Assembly (NCBI GenBank): GCA_028641055.1
Contig: CM054060.1
Span: 296,396,462-296,460,461 of the forward strand
From: Alopecurus myosuroides
Taxonomy: Eukaryota > Streptophyta > Magnoliopsida > Poales > Poaceae
Length of the DNA stretch: 64,000 nucleotides
Direction: 5' to 3'
Each line of letters starts with the position of its first letter. Position 1 is the first letter of the stretch. Below the pieces are notes generated by a model that saw nothing but the letters and a program-made list of their open reading frames with translations, was not told the DNA's origin and made no database searches. A program made the position numbers and the translations under genes. Below are positions 10,712 through 22,765 of this stretch, one piece after another.

Positions 10712-13700
10712 CTACTGAGAAGAGAAAAGGTCCGGATACTTCTTGCGAAGACCCTCTTCGGTCTCCCATGTTGCCTCTTTATCGGAATGATGGGACCACT
10801 GCACTTTCAAGAACTTGGTGCTCTTGTTGCGAGTCTTACGCTCGGTCTCATCGAGAATACGAACAGGGTGCTCTTCATAAGATAGATCTTCTTGCAGTTC
10901 AATGGAATCATGATCAACTGCACGATCTGGATCTTTGAAACACCTCTTGAGTTGTGACACGTGAAACACATCGTGCACCTTGGATAGTTTTTCTGGAAGT
11001 TCAAGATGATAGGCATTTTCAGCACGCCTTGAGAGAATGTTGAAAGGACCAATGTATCTTGGTGCAAGCTTTCCTTTCACACCAAAACGATGAGTGCCTC
11101 TGAGGGGAGTTACACGGAGATATGCCTTGTCACTAGGTGCATAGATCATATCCCTGTGCTTGTTGTCATAGTAGCTTTTCTGACGAGACTGAGCAATCTT
11201 GAGATTGTCACGAATGATGCGAACTTTCTCTTCGGCTTCCTTAACAATGTCAGGGCCTAAGAGCGAACGTTCACCAGCTCCTGACCAATTGATTGGACTC
11301 CTGCATCTGCGGCCATAGAGAGCTTCAAATGGTGCCATGCCTAGGCTTGCCTGGAAGCTGTTGTTGTAGGAGAATTCAGCATATGGAAGGCATTCCTCCC
11401 ATTTCATGCCAAAAGAGATACCACATGCTCTGAGCATATCCTCGAGAATCTGATTGACTCTTTCGACTTGCCCTTGAGACTGAGGGTGGTAAGCTGTGCT
11501 GAACAGAAGTTTGGTGCCCAAAGCTTCTTGAAAGCTTTTCCAAAAATGAGAAGTGAATATGCTTCCACGGTCTGAGCTTATTTCCAATGGAACACCATGA
11601 AGAGGAACAATCTTTGCTGTATAGAGCTCTGCTAACTGGCTAGCTGAGATTGTTTCTTTGACAGCAAAGAAGTGAGCTACTTTAGTGAGACGATCAATAA
11701 CAACGAAGATTGCATCGTTGCCCTTCTTGGACTTTGGAAAACCAGTGACGAAGTCCATTTCAATCATGTCCCACTTCCACTCAGGGATTTTCAGAGGTTG
11801 GAGTAGACCGGCTGTTTTCTGATGGACTGCCTTAACACGTTGACAAACGTCGCATTCAGAAACGTATTGAGCAATTTCACGTTTCATGTCAGGCCACCAA
11901 TACAGTGTTTTGAGATCCTGGTACATCTTTGTACTTCCAGGGTGTATGGAGAGAGGAGTTTCATGAGCCTCCTTGAGAATGACATCTTTGAGGCTTTGAA
12001 CTTGAGGAACTGCAATGCGTCCTTCGAAGAACACAGTTCCCTTGTCGTCAATTGAGAAGGACTTAAATTTCTCCTTGCCTTCTTTGATGTGTTCTACCAT
12101 CTTCTTGATTTCAGCATCACGAAGTTGTTCAGAACGAATTTTGTCCTCGAGAGTTGGACTGGCTGTCAAGTTCGCAAGATAGCCTTGAGGAACAAGACCA
12201 AGGTTCAGCTTCTGGAATTCTTCATGAAGTGGAGGTTGGCTTTCCATGAGCATGAGATTATTGCAATACGACTTGCGACTGAGAGCATCGGCCATAACAT
12301 TAGCCTTGCCTGGAGTGTAAGAAATGGTGAGATCAAAGTCTTTAATCTTTTCAATCCATCTCCTTTGCCTGAGGTTTAGATCTGGTTGAGTGAAGATGTA
12401 TTTCAGACTCTTATGATCGGAAAAGATTTCAGTGCGGTTTCCCAACAAGTATTGTCTCCCTTTCTTGAGGGCAAACACAACTGCTGCAAGTTCTAGGTCA
12501 TGAGTGGGATAGTTGAGCTCATGTGCATTCAACTGGCGTGAAGCATAAGCCACAACTTGACGTTCTTGCATAAGAACTGCACCTAGACCTTGGAGAGATG
12601 CATCACAGAAAATCTGGAAAGGTTTGGTAGTATCTGGGCCAACTAGAACTGGTGTAGAAGTGAGTTTAGTCTTCAGGAGATTGAAACTTTCATCACATTG
12701 TGGAGACCAAACGAACTTCTTGTCCTTCTTTGTGAGATCAGTGAGAGGTTTGGAAATCTTGGAGAAGTTTTGGACGAAACGACGGCAATAGCTAGCCAAG
12801 CCAAGAAAACTTCTAACTTGCTTCACCGTCTTAGGGGGTTTCCAATCAACAATTGCTTTAACCTTTTCTGGATCAATGGCTATGCCCTTGGCAGAGATGA
12901 CATGACCAAGGTAAGCAACTTCTGGAATCCAGAACTCACATTTGGAGAACTTAGCATATAGATGATGCTCGCGAAGTTTCATGAGAGTGAGACGAAGATG
13001 TTCTTCATGCTCTTCCTCATATTTTGAGTAGACAAGAATGTCATCGAGATATACCACAACGAACTTGTCGAGGTATTCGTGGAAAACAGAATTCATGAGT
13101 CGAGAGAAAGTCGCCGGTGCATTGGTGAGACCAAAGGACATGACGGTGTATTCATATAGACCGTAGCGAGTGGTGAAAGCTGTCTTTGGAATATCTTGCT
13201 TTCTGATCTTTATTTGATGGTAACCCATTCTCAAGTCCAACTTGGAGAATACTGAGGCTCCAGCTAGTTGATCAAAAAGATCATCGATACGAGGAATTGG
13301 ATACTTGTTTTTGATGGTTTTCTCGTTAAGAGGACGATAGTCAACAACGAGTCTCTTTGTTTGATCCTTCTTTGCAACAAACAGAGTTGGGCAACCCCAA
13401 GCCGAGGAACTAGGTTGAATGTAACCTTTTTCCATGTACATATCGATTTGCTCCTTTAACAATTTCAGTTCAGGAGGAGCTATCTTGTATGGATGCTTAG
13501 AGATTGGAGCAGTACCTGGTTCAAGCTCGATCACGAACTCAACTGCTCTGTCCGGAGGCATCCCTGGCAACTCTTCTGGAAAGACGTCAGGGAATTCACA
13601 AACCACCGGAACATTTTCAAGCAAAGGTAGAGGTTTTGCATCGAGGGTGCATAGCTGAACAGAACTTGATTCATTTGGAGAATAGACTATCTGGCCAGAA

Positions 13701-15103
13701 GGGTGGAACAGAGTTATTGACTTCTGAGCACAGTCAATCGTAGCCTTATTGGCCTTCAACCAATCCATACCAAGAATTACATCAATGTTAGAATTGCCAA
13801 GCAGTATGAGAGAAGCAAGGAATATTTGGCCTCCAATTAGGATTTGATTTCTGTGACTGATCTTAGACGTTTGCATGGTTGCTCCAGGGGAGTTTACCAC
13901 TAGCGGGGAACCCAAACCAACAAAAGGGAGTTTAACTGTTGTCGCAAAGATCTTTGACACGAAAGAGTGTGATGCTCCGGTATCAAGCAACACTTTAGCT
14001 GGGTTAGAGTTTACGGGAAATGTACCGAGAACAACGTCAGGAGCTTCCTCAGCTTTGTCGATCTTGACATGATTCACCCTTGCGGTCCTCCCGACAGGCC
14101 TGTTGTTGGAGTTGAAAGACTTAGGCGGGGGAGCGCGCACCATTGCCTGGTTTGTGTTCGGACGAGGTGGTGGTGGAGGTAGCTGCCTCTGCATGCACTT
14201 GTCAGCGTAGTGCCCCGTCTGCTTGCACTTGTAGCAAGTGAGGACACGAGGAGGCCCTGGCCTTGGCTGCCCCATCGAAGCCCTCTGATCATGCATCTGA
14301 GCAGGGTTGGGTGGGCGGGGAGCGAAGCCTGGAGAAGCTTGGGCATATGGAGCCCGAGTGACAGCACCATTTGGCACCCAGATGCGTCGCTTCTGCGGAG
14401 GGGTGGTCATGTTGGAGGAGGAACCACCCTCACGCGAGTGCTTGCGAGACTCCTCGAATGCCTTGCGCCCATTTTCTTCATTGAGCGCGGTGTTAACGAG
14501 CTCCTCGAAGTCTTTGGCCTTGATGTTGGTGACGGCGTACTTGAGTTCCGGGTTAAAACCTCTGCGGAACCTTGCCATCTTCTTAGCCTCAGTGGACACC
14601 TCATCACCAGCGTAACGAGCGAGGCGATTGAACTCACTCTGATAGCCGATGATGTCCAGCTTGCCTTGCTTGAGAGAGCAGAACTCTTCACGCATCCTTT
14701 CCATGAGACCATCTGGAATGTGGTGCTTCAGGAAAGCTTCCTTGAAACAGCCCCAGGTGATTGGATAGCCAGCTCTCATGGTCTGGTAGTTTTCCCACCA
14801 AGTAGCTGCCTGACCCTTCAGCAGATAGGAGGCATACTTGACCTTGTCTTCCTCAGCAACGTGAGCAATGTCCAGAGCCTTGGCTATCTCACGGATCCAG
14901 TCATCAGCATCCACAGGCTCGCGTGTTGCCACGAAAGCTCTCGGCCCCAGACTGAGAAACTCCTTGATACTGACTCGTGGAGCATTCTGGTTGTTATGCT
15001 GATTAGTCTGGAACTGGGCCATCTGCATCATGACTTGAGTCATCTGAGTCAACAGCTCCGTGATTGGCGGTGGCTCAGGCGGGGTGTTCCTTGTTGGCGG
15101 CAT
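10712..15103 (-). CDS. Gag-Pol polyprotein of the Tekay-like Ty3/gypsy element
   Basis: An uninterrupted 1463-residue frame. Domains in order: Gag (about 1-280); CCHC zinc knuckle [14 protein letters not shown] near 289; aspartic protease [10 protein letters not shown] near 371 and ILGMDWL; reverse transcriptase with YLDDILVYS near 683; RNase H with [10 protein letters not shown] near 892; integrase HHCC finger (about 1046-1088, ending CDVCQ); and an integrase core with the first Asp in EMDFVTGF (near 1116), the second in SSDRGSIF (near 1176) and the Glu in GQVERVN (near 1213). The C-terminal module contains [10 protein letters not shown] and [10 protein letters not shown], then a chromodomain-like tail with EATWE at about 1412-1461. 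It makes the capsid and the enzymes for reverse transcription and integration. The chromodomain is thought to steer integration to heterochromatin. All catalytic motifs appear intact, so the copy could be autonomous. Confidence 0.95.
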   Translation of the reverse strand: MPPTRNTPPEPPPITELLTQMTQVMMQMAQFQTNQHNNQNAPRVSIKEFLSLGPRAFVATREPVDADDWIREIAKALDIAHVAEEDKVKYASYLLKGQAATWWENYQTMRAGYPITWGCFKEAFLKHHIPDGLMERMREEFCSLKQGKLDIIGYQSEFNRLARYAGDEVSTEAKKMARFRRGFNPELKYAVTNIKAKDFEELVNTALNEENGRKAFEESRKHSREGGSSSNMTTPPQKRRIWVPNGAVTRAPYAQASPGFAPRPPNPAQMHDQRASMGQPRPGPPRVLTCYKCKQTGHYADKCMQRQLPPPPPRPNTNQAMVRAPPPKSFNSNNRPVGRTARVNHVKIDKAEEAPDVVLGTFPVNSNPAKVLLDTGASHSFVSKIFATTVKLPFVGLGSPLVVNSPGATMQTSKISHRNQILIGGQIFLASLILLGNSNIDVILGMDWLKANKATIDCAQKSITLFHPSGQIVYSPNESSSVQLCTLDAKPLPLLENVPVVCEFPDVFPEELPGMPPDRAVEFVIELEPGTAPISKHPYKIAPPELKLLKEQIDMYMEKGYIQPSSSAWGCPTLFVAKKDQTKRLVVDYRPLNEKTIKNKYPIPRIDDLFDQLAGASVFSKLDLRMGYHQIKIRKQDIPKTAFTTRYGLYEYTVMSFGLTNAPATFSRLMNSVFHEYLDKFVVVYLDDILVYSKYEEEHEEHLRLTLMKLREHHLYAKFSKCEFWIPEVAYLGHVISAKGIAIDPEKVKAIVDWKPPKTVKQVRSFLGLASYCRRFVQNFSKISKPLTDLTKKDKKFVWSPQCDESFNLLKTKLTSTPVLVGPDTTKPFQIFCDASLQGLGAVLMQERQVVAYASRQLNAHELNYPTHDLELAAVVFALKKGRQYLLGNRTEIFSDHKSLKYIFTQPDLNLRQRRWIEKIKDFDLTISYTPGKANVMADALSRKSYCNNLMLMESQPPLHEEFQKLNLGLVPQGYLANLTASPTLEDKIRSEQLRDAEIKKMVEHIKEGKEKFKSFSIDDKGTVFFEGRIAVPQVQSLKDVILKEAHETPLSIHPGSTKMYQDLKTLYWWPDMKREIAQYVSECDVCQRVKAVHQKTAGLLQPLKIPEWKWDMIEMDFVTGFPKSKKGNDAIFVVIDRLTKVAHFFAVKETISASQLAELYTAKIVPLHGVPLEISSDRGSIFTSHFWKSFQEALGTKLLFSTAYHPQSQGQVERVNQILEDMLRACGISFGMKWEECLPYAEFSYNNSFQASLGMAPFEALYGRRCRSPINWSGAGERSLLGPDIVKEAEEKVRIIRDNLKIAQSRQKSYYDNKHRDMIYAPSDKAYLRVTPLRGTHRFGVKGKLAPRYIGPFNILSRRAENAYHLELPEKLSKVHDVFHVSQLKRCFKDPDRAVDHDSIELQEDLSYEEHPVRILDETERKTRNKSTKFLKVQWSHHSDKEATWETEEGLRKKYPDLFSSQ

Positions 15104-15312
15104 CCTGAATGGAAATGCATTTTAGCACAACAACAGAAAAGGATAGACTTGGAAACCGAAAGAGAGATTATTCCGACGCATGAATAGATAACCAACAGGT
15201 ACATCATCACATGTTCAAATACATCAGAATATCCAACACACCACAAATGGTTCGAATGCCAAAGGATAACTAAACATAGCTAAGAATGGATACATCGGTA
15301 CTCCCATGCTCA

Positions 15313-16194
15313 TCACGCAGGACGGCGGCTAGGAGTACGGCGAGAGGTACGGTGAGGAGCACGCCCACGAAAGTAGGTAGAACGACGATCCACGTAGATC
15401 TGACGTGGTCTGAGAGCGACTCTAGGTGTGATGAAGTACATAGCGTCGACTCCCTGTGCTCCAAAGCGGGGAATCCCAGTGTAACCAGCACCGAGGTTAA
15501 GGAGTGGACCTCTAATTGGCTCGTAACCTCCAGCATCTGGCAGACGACGACCAACTGGCTGATCGAAACGTGCAAAGCGCTCATCTCCAACAAAGTCTGT
15601 GGTGTACGTCGCCAGGCGAATCAAAGCAAGGTAGAGCTGCTCTCTGACTGAAGCCAACTCCTGAGATAGTGTGCTGGCAACTGCGTCACTGTGCCTCACA
15701 AACTGAGCGGTGGTGTGCAGCCTGGAGTTATCATGCTCGTAGACATCCAAGTTGTCGTAGAGAGTGAAGTGAGCTTCCTCCGAAGTGATGTAACCACGGG
15801 GGATGTGGCGATAGATAGAATCGTCAAATCCCCAGTAGTCAGCACGAAGGACGGTGAGACTCACATAAGCTGCCTGCTGCACAGCCATATCCACTGTGGA
15901 ACCTACTGCCTCGTAGCGGTGGACAACGCTCATGCCATCATCTGACAGAATGTAGACGATAGCCTGGTAGTAGGTCTGGTCAAACTCTCGCTGCTGCTCG
16001 TAGACCTGGTACTCTGGTGCCCAACGGAAACCTAGATAAGTGACCATGTCTCTCAGCATCTCCGGATAACCGGCGATGCTCTCACAACGAGTCATCCGAA
16101 CCACCTGCGGGAAGAACCTGAGATCCATCTGCAGATGATCGGGGAAGTTTTGATTAGACGCCGGTAGAAGAACTGAAGTGGAAAGCAACAACAA
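15313..16194 (-). CDS. Additional ORF upstream of gag (293 aa), function unknown
   Basis: A sense-strand ORF lying between the PBS (16665) and the gag start (15103), in a different frame from gag-pol. It is open for 293 codons with protein-like composition. Residues about 60-110 include YYQAIVYILSDDGMSVVHRY and then an Ala-rich helix-like segment (STVDMAVQQAAYVSLTVLR) whose spacing recalls the end of a double-stranded RNA-binding fold, though the likeness is weak. A helical region follows, around SQELASVREQLYLALIRL, and the C-terminus is very basic (ending RTSRRTPSRRPA). Additional ORFs are known in some plant LTR elements. I cannot place this one in a named family. The true start could be a later Met, for example the one at residue 23. 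Confidence 0.65.
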   Translation of the reverse strand: MLLLSTSVLLPASNQNFPDHLQMDLRFFPQVVRMTRCESIAGYPEMLRDMVTYLGFRWAPEYQVYEQQREFDQTYYQAIVYILSDDGMSVVHRYEAVGSTVDMAVQQAAYVSLTVLRADYWGFDDSIYRHIPRGYITSEEAHFTLYDNLDVYEHDNSRLHTTAQFVRHSDAVASTLSQELASVREQLYLALIRLATYTTDFVGDERFARFDQPVGRRLPDAGGYEPIRGPLLNLGAGYTGIPRFGAQGVDAMYFITPRVALRPRQIYVDRRSTYFRGRAPHRTSRRTPSRRPA

Positions 16195-16652
16195 GGTTTC
16201 AACGGACGAAAAGGATGTTGAGAAGAACAGGATATCGAAGCAACATCGGGAAACACGAGACCAAAACTCCTGAGGTACTACGGAAAACTCATCCGGGCTT
16301 CTAAAGGATCAATATCTACTGCTTAAGGAATAGAGGATCTGCTTCCGGGGCTTACACGCCTCCGTTCTCAATCATGAGTAGGCAACATGATAAATCATGT
16401 CACAACCACCTCCATTCCTATGGTCTAGTAGATATAACTATCCTAGAGAAACCAGGATTCGTGAAATCGTAACTTGAAAGTTTAGGTGAGAAGAGAAAAC
16501 AACGTTGCACTTCCTTACCAGAAAAGGGAGGGTGGGTGGGGAAAGAAATAAAAGGGCAGAATTCCTACTCTCACGTTTCATTTTTCCTATATAGCTACAA
16601 AATAGTTTCTAGACTCAACTGCGACCAGTAAAAGGGATCCTACAGGCAAACA

Positions 16653-16665
16653 GGCTGTGATACCA
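16653..16665 (-). other. Primer-binding site (initiator tRNA-Met type)
   Basis: The minus strand reads TGGTATCACAGCC two bases after the 5' LTR ends. It differs at one position from the usual iMet site TGGTATCAGAGCC. Confidence 0.85.
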
Positions 16666-16667
16666 TT

Positions 16668-19600
16668 TGTCGCACCCGGACTTCCAGAGGATACTCACAG
16701 TCCGCTAAATAGTAGAACAAATGGCTTACGGGGCATACCGGCACCCGCATCTCAATATGAGCAGGCCAACACGTAAACGTGTGACAACCATTCTCTACTA
16801 TCCATCGTCTGCGCAAACCATCCCATAGAAATCAGGACACTTCCGTTGACGTACTTCATAACATACACACATGGTACGTCAACGGCATTAGAACAACTGA
16901 TATCACAACATATCTCTAAGACACAAAAGATTGAAATAAGTTGCAAATAGCTCTCACTAGAGCAGAGATAGAAAATACAATCATCCAGAGGACACATGTC
17001 CCAACAATTCATCATTACATCACAGTGGAAGTATCCAAAATGTCTGAGTACAGACAAGATCCAAATAGGCTTCAGAAGCCGGAAACGAAAAAACGGAGCC
17101 CATCCACGATGTCTCGAATCCTGCCCGGGTCCGCTATCTGCTCGTCAGCAGCCTCGTCGTACTCCACGTAGTAGCCATCACGGGGATCCTCGTAAGCGTA
17201 GTCTGCGGAAACCACAGCCCCAAAGGGGTCAGTACATAAACGTACTGGCAAGCAAGACTCACAGTTCACCAAAGTGTACCCCAACAACATCAAGCACAGA
17301 TGCTTTTGGGTTCAATGGAAGAAAGGGTGATACAAAATATGCGGCAGCGGGCTGCAATAACCAACTACAGATACATACTATAACTTTCGGCTAACAGAAA
17401 GGAGATAAGATAGCGTATCGTAACCAACTATAACTAACTCCAAACAAACCCATCCTGGATCTCGCCCCTTATCCAAAGAAGCAATCCGAGGATACTCACA
17501 CAGTTGGATTAATGATGGTTCAAGTTATTGTGTCAATAAGACTATTACTAGTCAAGTTATCATTAGTTAGGTGTAAGTTGTTCTGAGTACTTGTTAGCCA
17601 GTACTTTCACCAAGTTAACCATAACCGCGGAAAACACGGCTTCTCGAGAAGATTTATCCCTGCAGGGGCGCACCAATTTGGCCGTACACGTAAGAATAAC
17701 CCGCCAGATGGAATGCCTCCCACCAAGCGGGGCACTCAACACAACTCAACTCTTCTTCACATCAAGCCCAAAGAACCACGTGCTGTGCGTGCGCGGCTAA
17801 TCGAGCCCCACGAAGAAAAGGGGACCCTCATAGCACTCTAAGACCACGCCGCCCTAAATGCCGACTACAAAAGTTCCACCCTGGCCTCGGGTTCGTACCT
17901 GCATATGAGTGCATCAAATGGAAAGCCCGAACTAAGTGTGGCGATTTGGACGAGATGCGAATCGAATCAAATTGAGGGGGGCGCCCATACACGCTTCCCA
18001 CATGCGGTTAGTGCGCTCATCATGGATCAGTAGACAAGACCCTTTTCCTAATTAGGGTCGACACTAGCAGGCCTCAAAACCACGCCGGGCCTCCTGTCGG
18101 TGCCTTATCATCAAATTATTATTAACCAAAGCATTAACAGGATTGTTGTTTAACATCGAGCCCCAGAACATAATAGAAAATATAGTAACAGAAAGTAACG
18201 GGTAACATACTCGAGCAAAACAAACCTAAGCATGCTAGTAAGACACGGGCATCAAGCAATGGGGTGATAGGTGTGGAGGTGAGGCTATATCAGGGTTAAA
18301 GGATAACATGTGATAGGTTCGTAACAGAAGCAATGATTCATAAGGCTAGCAGAATAGACAACGGAGAAGTATCGGTATCCAATGTGGAAAGGAACACAAT
18401 GGTTCATGTGAGTGAATACTTGCCTGCAAACTCAGCAGCCTGGTACTGAGCTAACTCCTCAGAAGTAGTGTCGTAAACCTCGTCTGTCTCAACGTCGTCG
18501 TCTATTCGAGAAGAAGCAAACAAACAACGCAGAGAGACAAACAATCAATAACATGGCATAATGCACAATCATGGGATGATGCATGTCAATTTAATTGATG
18601 CCTCAAAGATTAAGATAGTTGACATGGTAACATAACATAATTAAGTGGACCCACATGCAATTTGGGATTGCATATGGAAAGCCCATGAATTAAGGTTGAA
18701 ATAATTGTTCTACAACTAAACATCATGTGTAAGTGAATTAGCATGATGCAGGGATGAAGAAAACAGAAAGAAAACAACAATAGAAACAATTTGAAATAAG
18801 GTTTACCAAGTTTGGAATTTCATTTATTAAGTTATGAAATTTTGGTTCCTTAAAGGTGTTACACAAGCATTTGTTGTTTTCATCAATTTTAATTGTTCAA
18901 AATAAATAACAAAATTCATATTTGGAAAGTACACAAAATTTTAGGTGGATTGCATGTTTCACTTGTTGAAAAAGGATTTAGAATAAATTAATTATGAATT
19001 AAACAAGTTTAAACAAGATTTAAATGGAATTAAATCAAGTATGAATATTAATTGAATTTTATTTGTTCAAAACATTAAATAAAATTCATATTTGGAAAGG
19101 TTATGTTTTTCTAGTTTGAAAACATATTTTACATGTTCAAAAATAATTTAATTTGAGCAAGTTATGAATTTAGCAAAATTTAAATGATTTAAACAAGGTC
19201 TAAATTATTTAACCAATTTTAATTATTCAAAACATGAAACAAAATTTATATTTGGAAAGGTGGTTCAATTCAGCATGGAAAACATATTTTATTTGTGTTA
19301 TTTGAACTTAGTTTGAATTAGTTATGCATTTAATCAAATTTGAAATGATTTGTTTGAATTTGAAATTTTAATACATTTGAAATATTCAAAACAGAAAACA
19401 AATGCTTTAATCATGTAGAGAATTAAATTTGGTTCAGTAAACATATTTTATTTATATTATTTGGATTTGGAAAATAAAAGTTATTAGCATTTTGATTCTA
19501 GGGACTAATCTGTAAAAGAAAAGGATTTGATTTAAAAGAAACTGGGCAAAAAACCTTTTACACCGTGCAGTGACCTAGCCTAGGTCACTGCCAGTGGGCC

Positions 19601-21158
19601 CTGGCCACCGTGGCAGCGCGTGGAGGCACGCGTGGCAACCCAGGCCACTGACGAGTGGCCCCTGCCTGCCAGCGTGGCTAAGCAAAAAGGGGGATTAAAT
19701 CCCGCGGGGCAGGGCTCGAACCTGCGACCCCGTGTGCGCGCGCAGTGGTGCGTTACAACTGCAGTGTGATCGTTCGCTTGTCAGGTAAGGGGGTTATAGG
19801 GAGGTTGAGGTTCAGCTGCGAAGTTTTAACTGAAACTGAAATTCAGTTTCAGAAACTCGACAGGGAGGACGCCGACGGTGAGCCGCTGCTGCGATGGAGG
19901 GCTGCGTGCTCGTGCTGTCGCGTGCTGGGGTGTTGCTGTGGGTGTGCTGAAGCAGAGAGGGAAGGGAGAGAGAAAGGTGAGCTCACCGTGAAGGAAAACG
20001 GAGGAGGGGACGGTGCTCGGGCAGTGGACGACGGCGGCAGCACGGCAGACGGCGGCGACGCTGCAGCAAGCTTCTGGCACCGTGTCGTGGACGAGGAGGA
20101 AGAGGGTACAGCGGCGAGTCCGTTCCCGGCTAGCCAGCAAGGAGGCACGCGGTAACGGCGGCGATCATCGGCGAGATTCAGAGGGGTGGCGATCGGGGTG
20201 AGGTTCAGAGAGAGAGAGCTGAGGTGGAAGGAGAAGAATTGGCGACGCTCGAGGGGGGAGAGATGGTGTAGGGGCTAGGGCTAGCATCGGGGAACCCTAG
20301 GATTAGGTTTATAGGGGCGAGGAGCGCGCGGTGGCCGTCTGCTGCGCGCGCCATCGACGTGGATGCGGCGGATTTCCTGCCGTACAGGAGGAAGAAAAGG
20401 GCGAAGGGGTACCGGGCCGAGGGGAAAGATTGGTGGGCTGGGCATGCGTGTGTGCACAGCCCACTGCCCCTCTCTCTCTGCGCCTTTCTCTTTTTTTAAA
20501 AAAAAATTCGGTTTCTCTCTTTTTTTTTTGCTGAAAAGGGAAAAGAGAAAAAGGAAAGGTTTTTGAGTTAGAAAAAATCTAGGAAAAAAATTGTATTGAT
20601 TATTTGTTGTATCAGCAACAACTTGCAAAGTTTAGTTTTCCAAAAAGTTCAAAATAAATTGCTTTTTGTAATTTGATGGAATTTGAATGAATTTTGATTA
20701 TTAAGTGAAATATTGAAAACAAAATTTAAATAGTTTGAACCTTATAGTTTAGTGGAAACAAATTGGTTATAATTGTTTTGTAATTTTCATAAGTTTCAAC
20801 ATGGTTGCTGTTTGGAAAATGTAATTGAATTTTGAAGGTAATTTGAGTTAAGTGAGTTATTAAATAAAATAACAAGTTAATAGTTGATCTTTCTATTTTA
20901 ATAGAAACAAATAGCTGTTTTTAATTGAACTTTTTATTTGGAAAATGTAACATAACAAGTATGAACAATTTGATTTGGAAATTGGTTTGAATTTGAAATA
21001 GAAAACAATTGAAAACAGATGCAAAACAAATGCAAACAAAAGGAAAACAATTGGAAAACAAATGTCAACACAAATGCAATGATGATGTCATGATGCAAAA
21101 CATAAAATAACAAGAAATAAAACATTCTAGGGGTTGTTTTCATACTTGGGATGTTACA
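16668..21158 (-). repeat. 5' LTR of the Tekay-like element (right copy)
   Basis: 4491 bp, the partner of 6187-10675, and the promoter-bearing LTR for this minus-strand element. Differences from the other copy are scattered substitutions, many of them C/T or G/A, plus small indels, including two extra bases in the CGCG run near 19739. The tRNA-like T-arm is kept at 19709-19725. Confidence 0.93.
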
Positions 21159-21163
21159 AATAT

Positions 21164-21320
21164 AGGCAGCATTAGTGGGGTATTAAAAAAGGAAAAAGTA
21201 AGATGGTTTGGCGGTCTTGGGATAATAAATCCTTAACAAATCCCCACATGGTATGGGTTTTCGACCTATGAGGATCTTGAATCAATCCTTGCTAGCAAAG
21301 CAAGCATCGAGGTGTTATAA
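21164..21320 (+). mobile_element. LINE reverse-transcriptase fragment, continuation
   Basis: This resumes after the right AATAT copy. One frame gives GIKKGKSKMVWRSWD, and after a frameshift another gives RILNQSLLAKQAS. Both are in the order expected for plant LINE RTs (WWGxKxGKxKxxWxSWD, then RxFNQSLLAKQAWR). Stops and frameshifts show it is dead. Confidence 0.65.
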
Positions 21321-21599
21321 ATGATAACAAAAAATAAGAAATGGAAAAAAAGATCAAACACACAAGGGGACATGAGATTTTTAACGTGGAAAACCCTTCC
21401 AAAGAGGAAAAGAAAAAAAACGCAGGCGCCAGCCAGCAAAATTTCACTATACCGGGTGAGGTTGCAAATGTAGGGGATTTACAACTTTCGAACCAACCGG
21501 CGGCTTACGTGAGTTATATAAAGGGGTCAAACCTTAGACAAGGTAGAATTCGGTTCCAAATCGGTAACAACTCGTCATAAGTTTGGCATTTTATCAGCA
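21321..21599. other. Unidentified insert within the LINE remnant
   Basis: A-rich sequence that does not continue the LINE frame. It contains a TATATAAAG-like stretch near 21515. Borders and family are not clear. Confidence 0.25.
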
Positions 21600-21860
21600 T
21601 GACTGAATTTGGATCAGACAAAAATAACAGGAGGTTCGTAGACTCTCCTAATAGTCTATGTATGCTAGACTCCTACAAGACAAATAGTATACAAATGATA
21701 ATCTGGTTGATACGGGTTTTTTATGGGAACACATCATTATCGTGTAGAGAGGAACCGAGTATGGTTTGGAACCCCATTAAAAAAGGAACGACACGAAGAG
21801 TTTGGAATGGCCAAAATATTTGAACATGGAGTGATACTGGATTCCTATAGTGCCGAGTGT
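21600..21860 (+). mobile_element. Probable LINE C-terminal remnant
   Basis: One frame reads PNSLCMLDSYKTNSI and later SMVWNPIKKGTTRRVWNGQN, followed by TWSDTG. This resembles the cysteine-region end of plant LINE ORF2 (PxSLxARxLKxxYF, TWxxIxxGxxxxxxGxxxRVGNG, WxDxW). It is likely the same decayed element as the fragments at 6036 and 21164. Confidence 0.4.
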
Positions 21861-22151
21861 CAATCCTATAACATTTTTTCAAGAAGGGGAGCTATCCTAC
21901 CCTCTACATCGAAAAGATGTATACGGTATCGATTTATTTGATTTACTCAAAAAAAGAATGGTAAAAAAATACGACAATAATACAGTCTAAAACAGTCAAA
22001 CAAGGCGACAAAACATCACCAACTAGCAAAAAGATAGAGGAATGAAAGAGAGGAATATGCCCCCCCCCCGCCACAACAATCGCCTACTCACCTTCCAAAT
22101 CCAGAGATACCGCCTCACGCGCACGCTCTGAAAATCAGCTCTGCCATTTTC
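21861..22151. other. Unassigned sequence
   Basis: AT-rich, then a C10 run near 22063 and a short GC-rich part. No gene or element end was identified. Confidence 0.3.
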
Positions 22152-22524
22152 ACGCAACCCATCCCCAAGGTGTACATCGAAGCAAAAACCCATTACAGGC
22201 TAGCCATCAACGTTGCCACGGTGCCAGACAACAACAACATCCTATGTGCCTCTATCATCGAGCGTAAATTGCCAAGACTCCACTGCACCATGATGCGGAG
22301 ACTCAACAACGTTGCACTAGATGTAGCACCACTCCACCTCCATACCCCTCCATCCAACACTTCCTCCAAATTGATGCCCACGAGAGGGAAAATGAAACCA
22401 ATAGTGTCGCCATCGTCTCATCCAAGAGATCCAGATCTATGGTTTTCCCCCGGAACCTCGGGTTGGGAGATTTGAGAGCCTCATCGACGACGCCTTCAAG
22501 AAGGTAATTATTGAAAATACAGTA
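22152..22524. repeat. Duplicated flank repeat, copy 1
   Basis: Nearly the same sequence as 33278-33652. Both copies lie directly left of the copia LTR terminus. The repeat includes a GC-rich part reading GGAACCTCGGGTTGGGAGAT or a close variant. I do not recognise the family. Its duplication is structural evidence for a segmental rearrangement here. Confidence 0.7.
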
Positions 22525-22765
22525 TGGTCAACTAGAGGGGGGTGAATAGTGACTATTTTTTTTTCTTGTTTTCCTTTTTAGATTGGGCTAAACAAGTAAA
22601 GCACAAGGTTATCTAGATGTGCAACTAGGTGAACAACCTATGTGATACGAAACAAATTACGCAACGAAAGCACAAGATAAACCACAAGTGGAAACAAAAA
22701 GACAAGGATATGTTTCCTGTAGTTCCTTCCCAAGAGAACTATGTCTACATTGCATAGGTGTGGAG
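22525..22765 (-). repeat. Copia (SIRE-like) LTR fragment, duplicated copy
   Basis: Begins TGGTCAACTAGAGGGGGGTG and matches 33653-33904. The CTAGAGGGGGGTGAATAG block is typical of the 3' end of SIRE/Maximus-type LTRs read in reverse. It ends at TGGAG (22761-22765), where Athila element 1 is inserted. Confidence 0.6.

Larger units (their letters stand above)
6187..21158 (-). mobile_element. Complete Ty3/gypsy chromovirus, Tekay/Del-like
   Basis: A 14,972-bp element with 4.49-kb direct LTRs (6187-10675 and 16668-21158), flanked by the 5-bp duplication AATAT (6182-6186 and 21159-21163). Read on the minus strand, the LTRs begin TGTAACATCC and end GGTGCGACA. Then come an initiator-Met-type PBS, a 293-codon extra ORF, one long gag-pol ORF and a G-rich PPT. 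The clade call rests on the very long LTRs, the single gag-pol frame and the C-terminal chromodomain-like tail. The LTRs differ by about a dozen substitutions in their first 720 bp and by fewer in the rest, so insertion was recent. I did not assign a named family. Confidence 0.93.

Noticed and set aside
14210..15187. 325-codon plus-strand frame opposite gag
   Set aside because: Antisense shadow of the gag coding region. No independent protein likeness.
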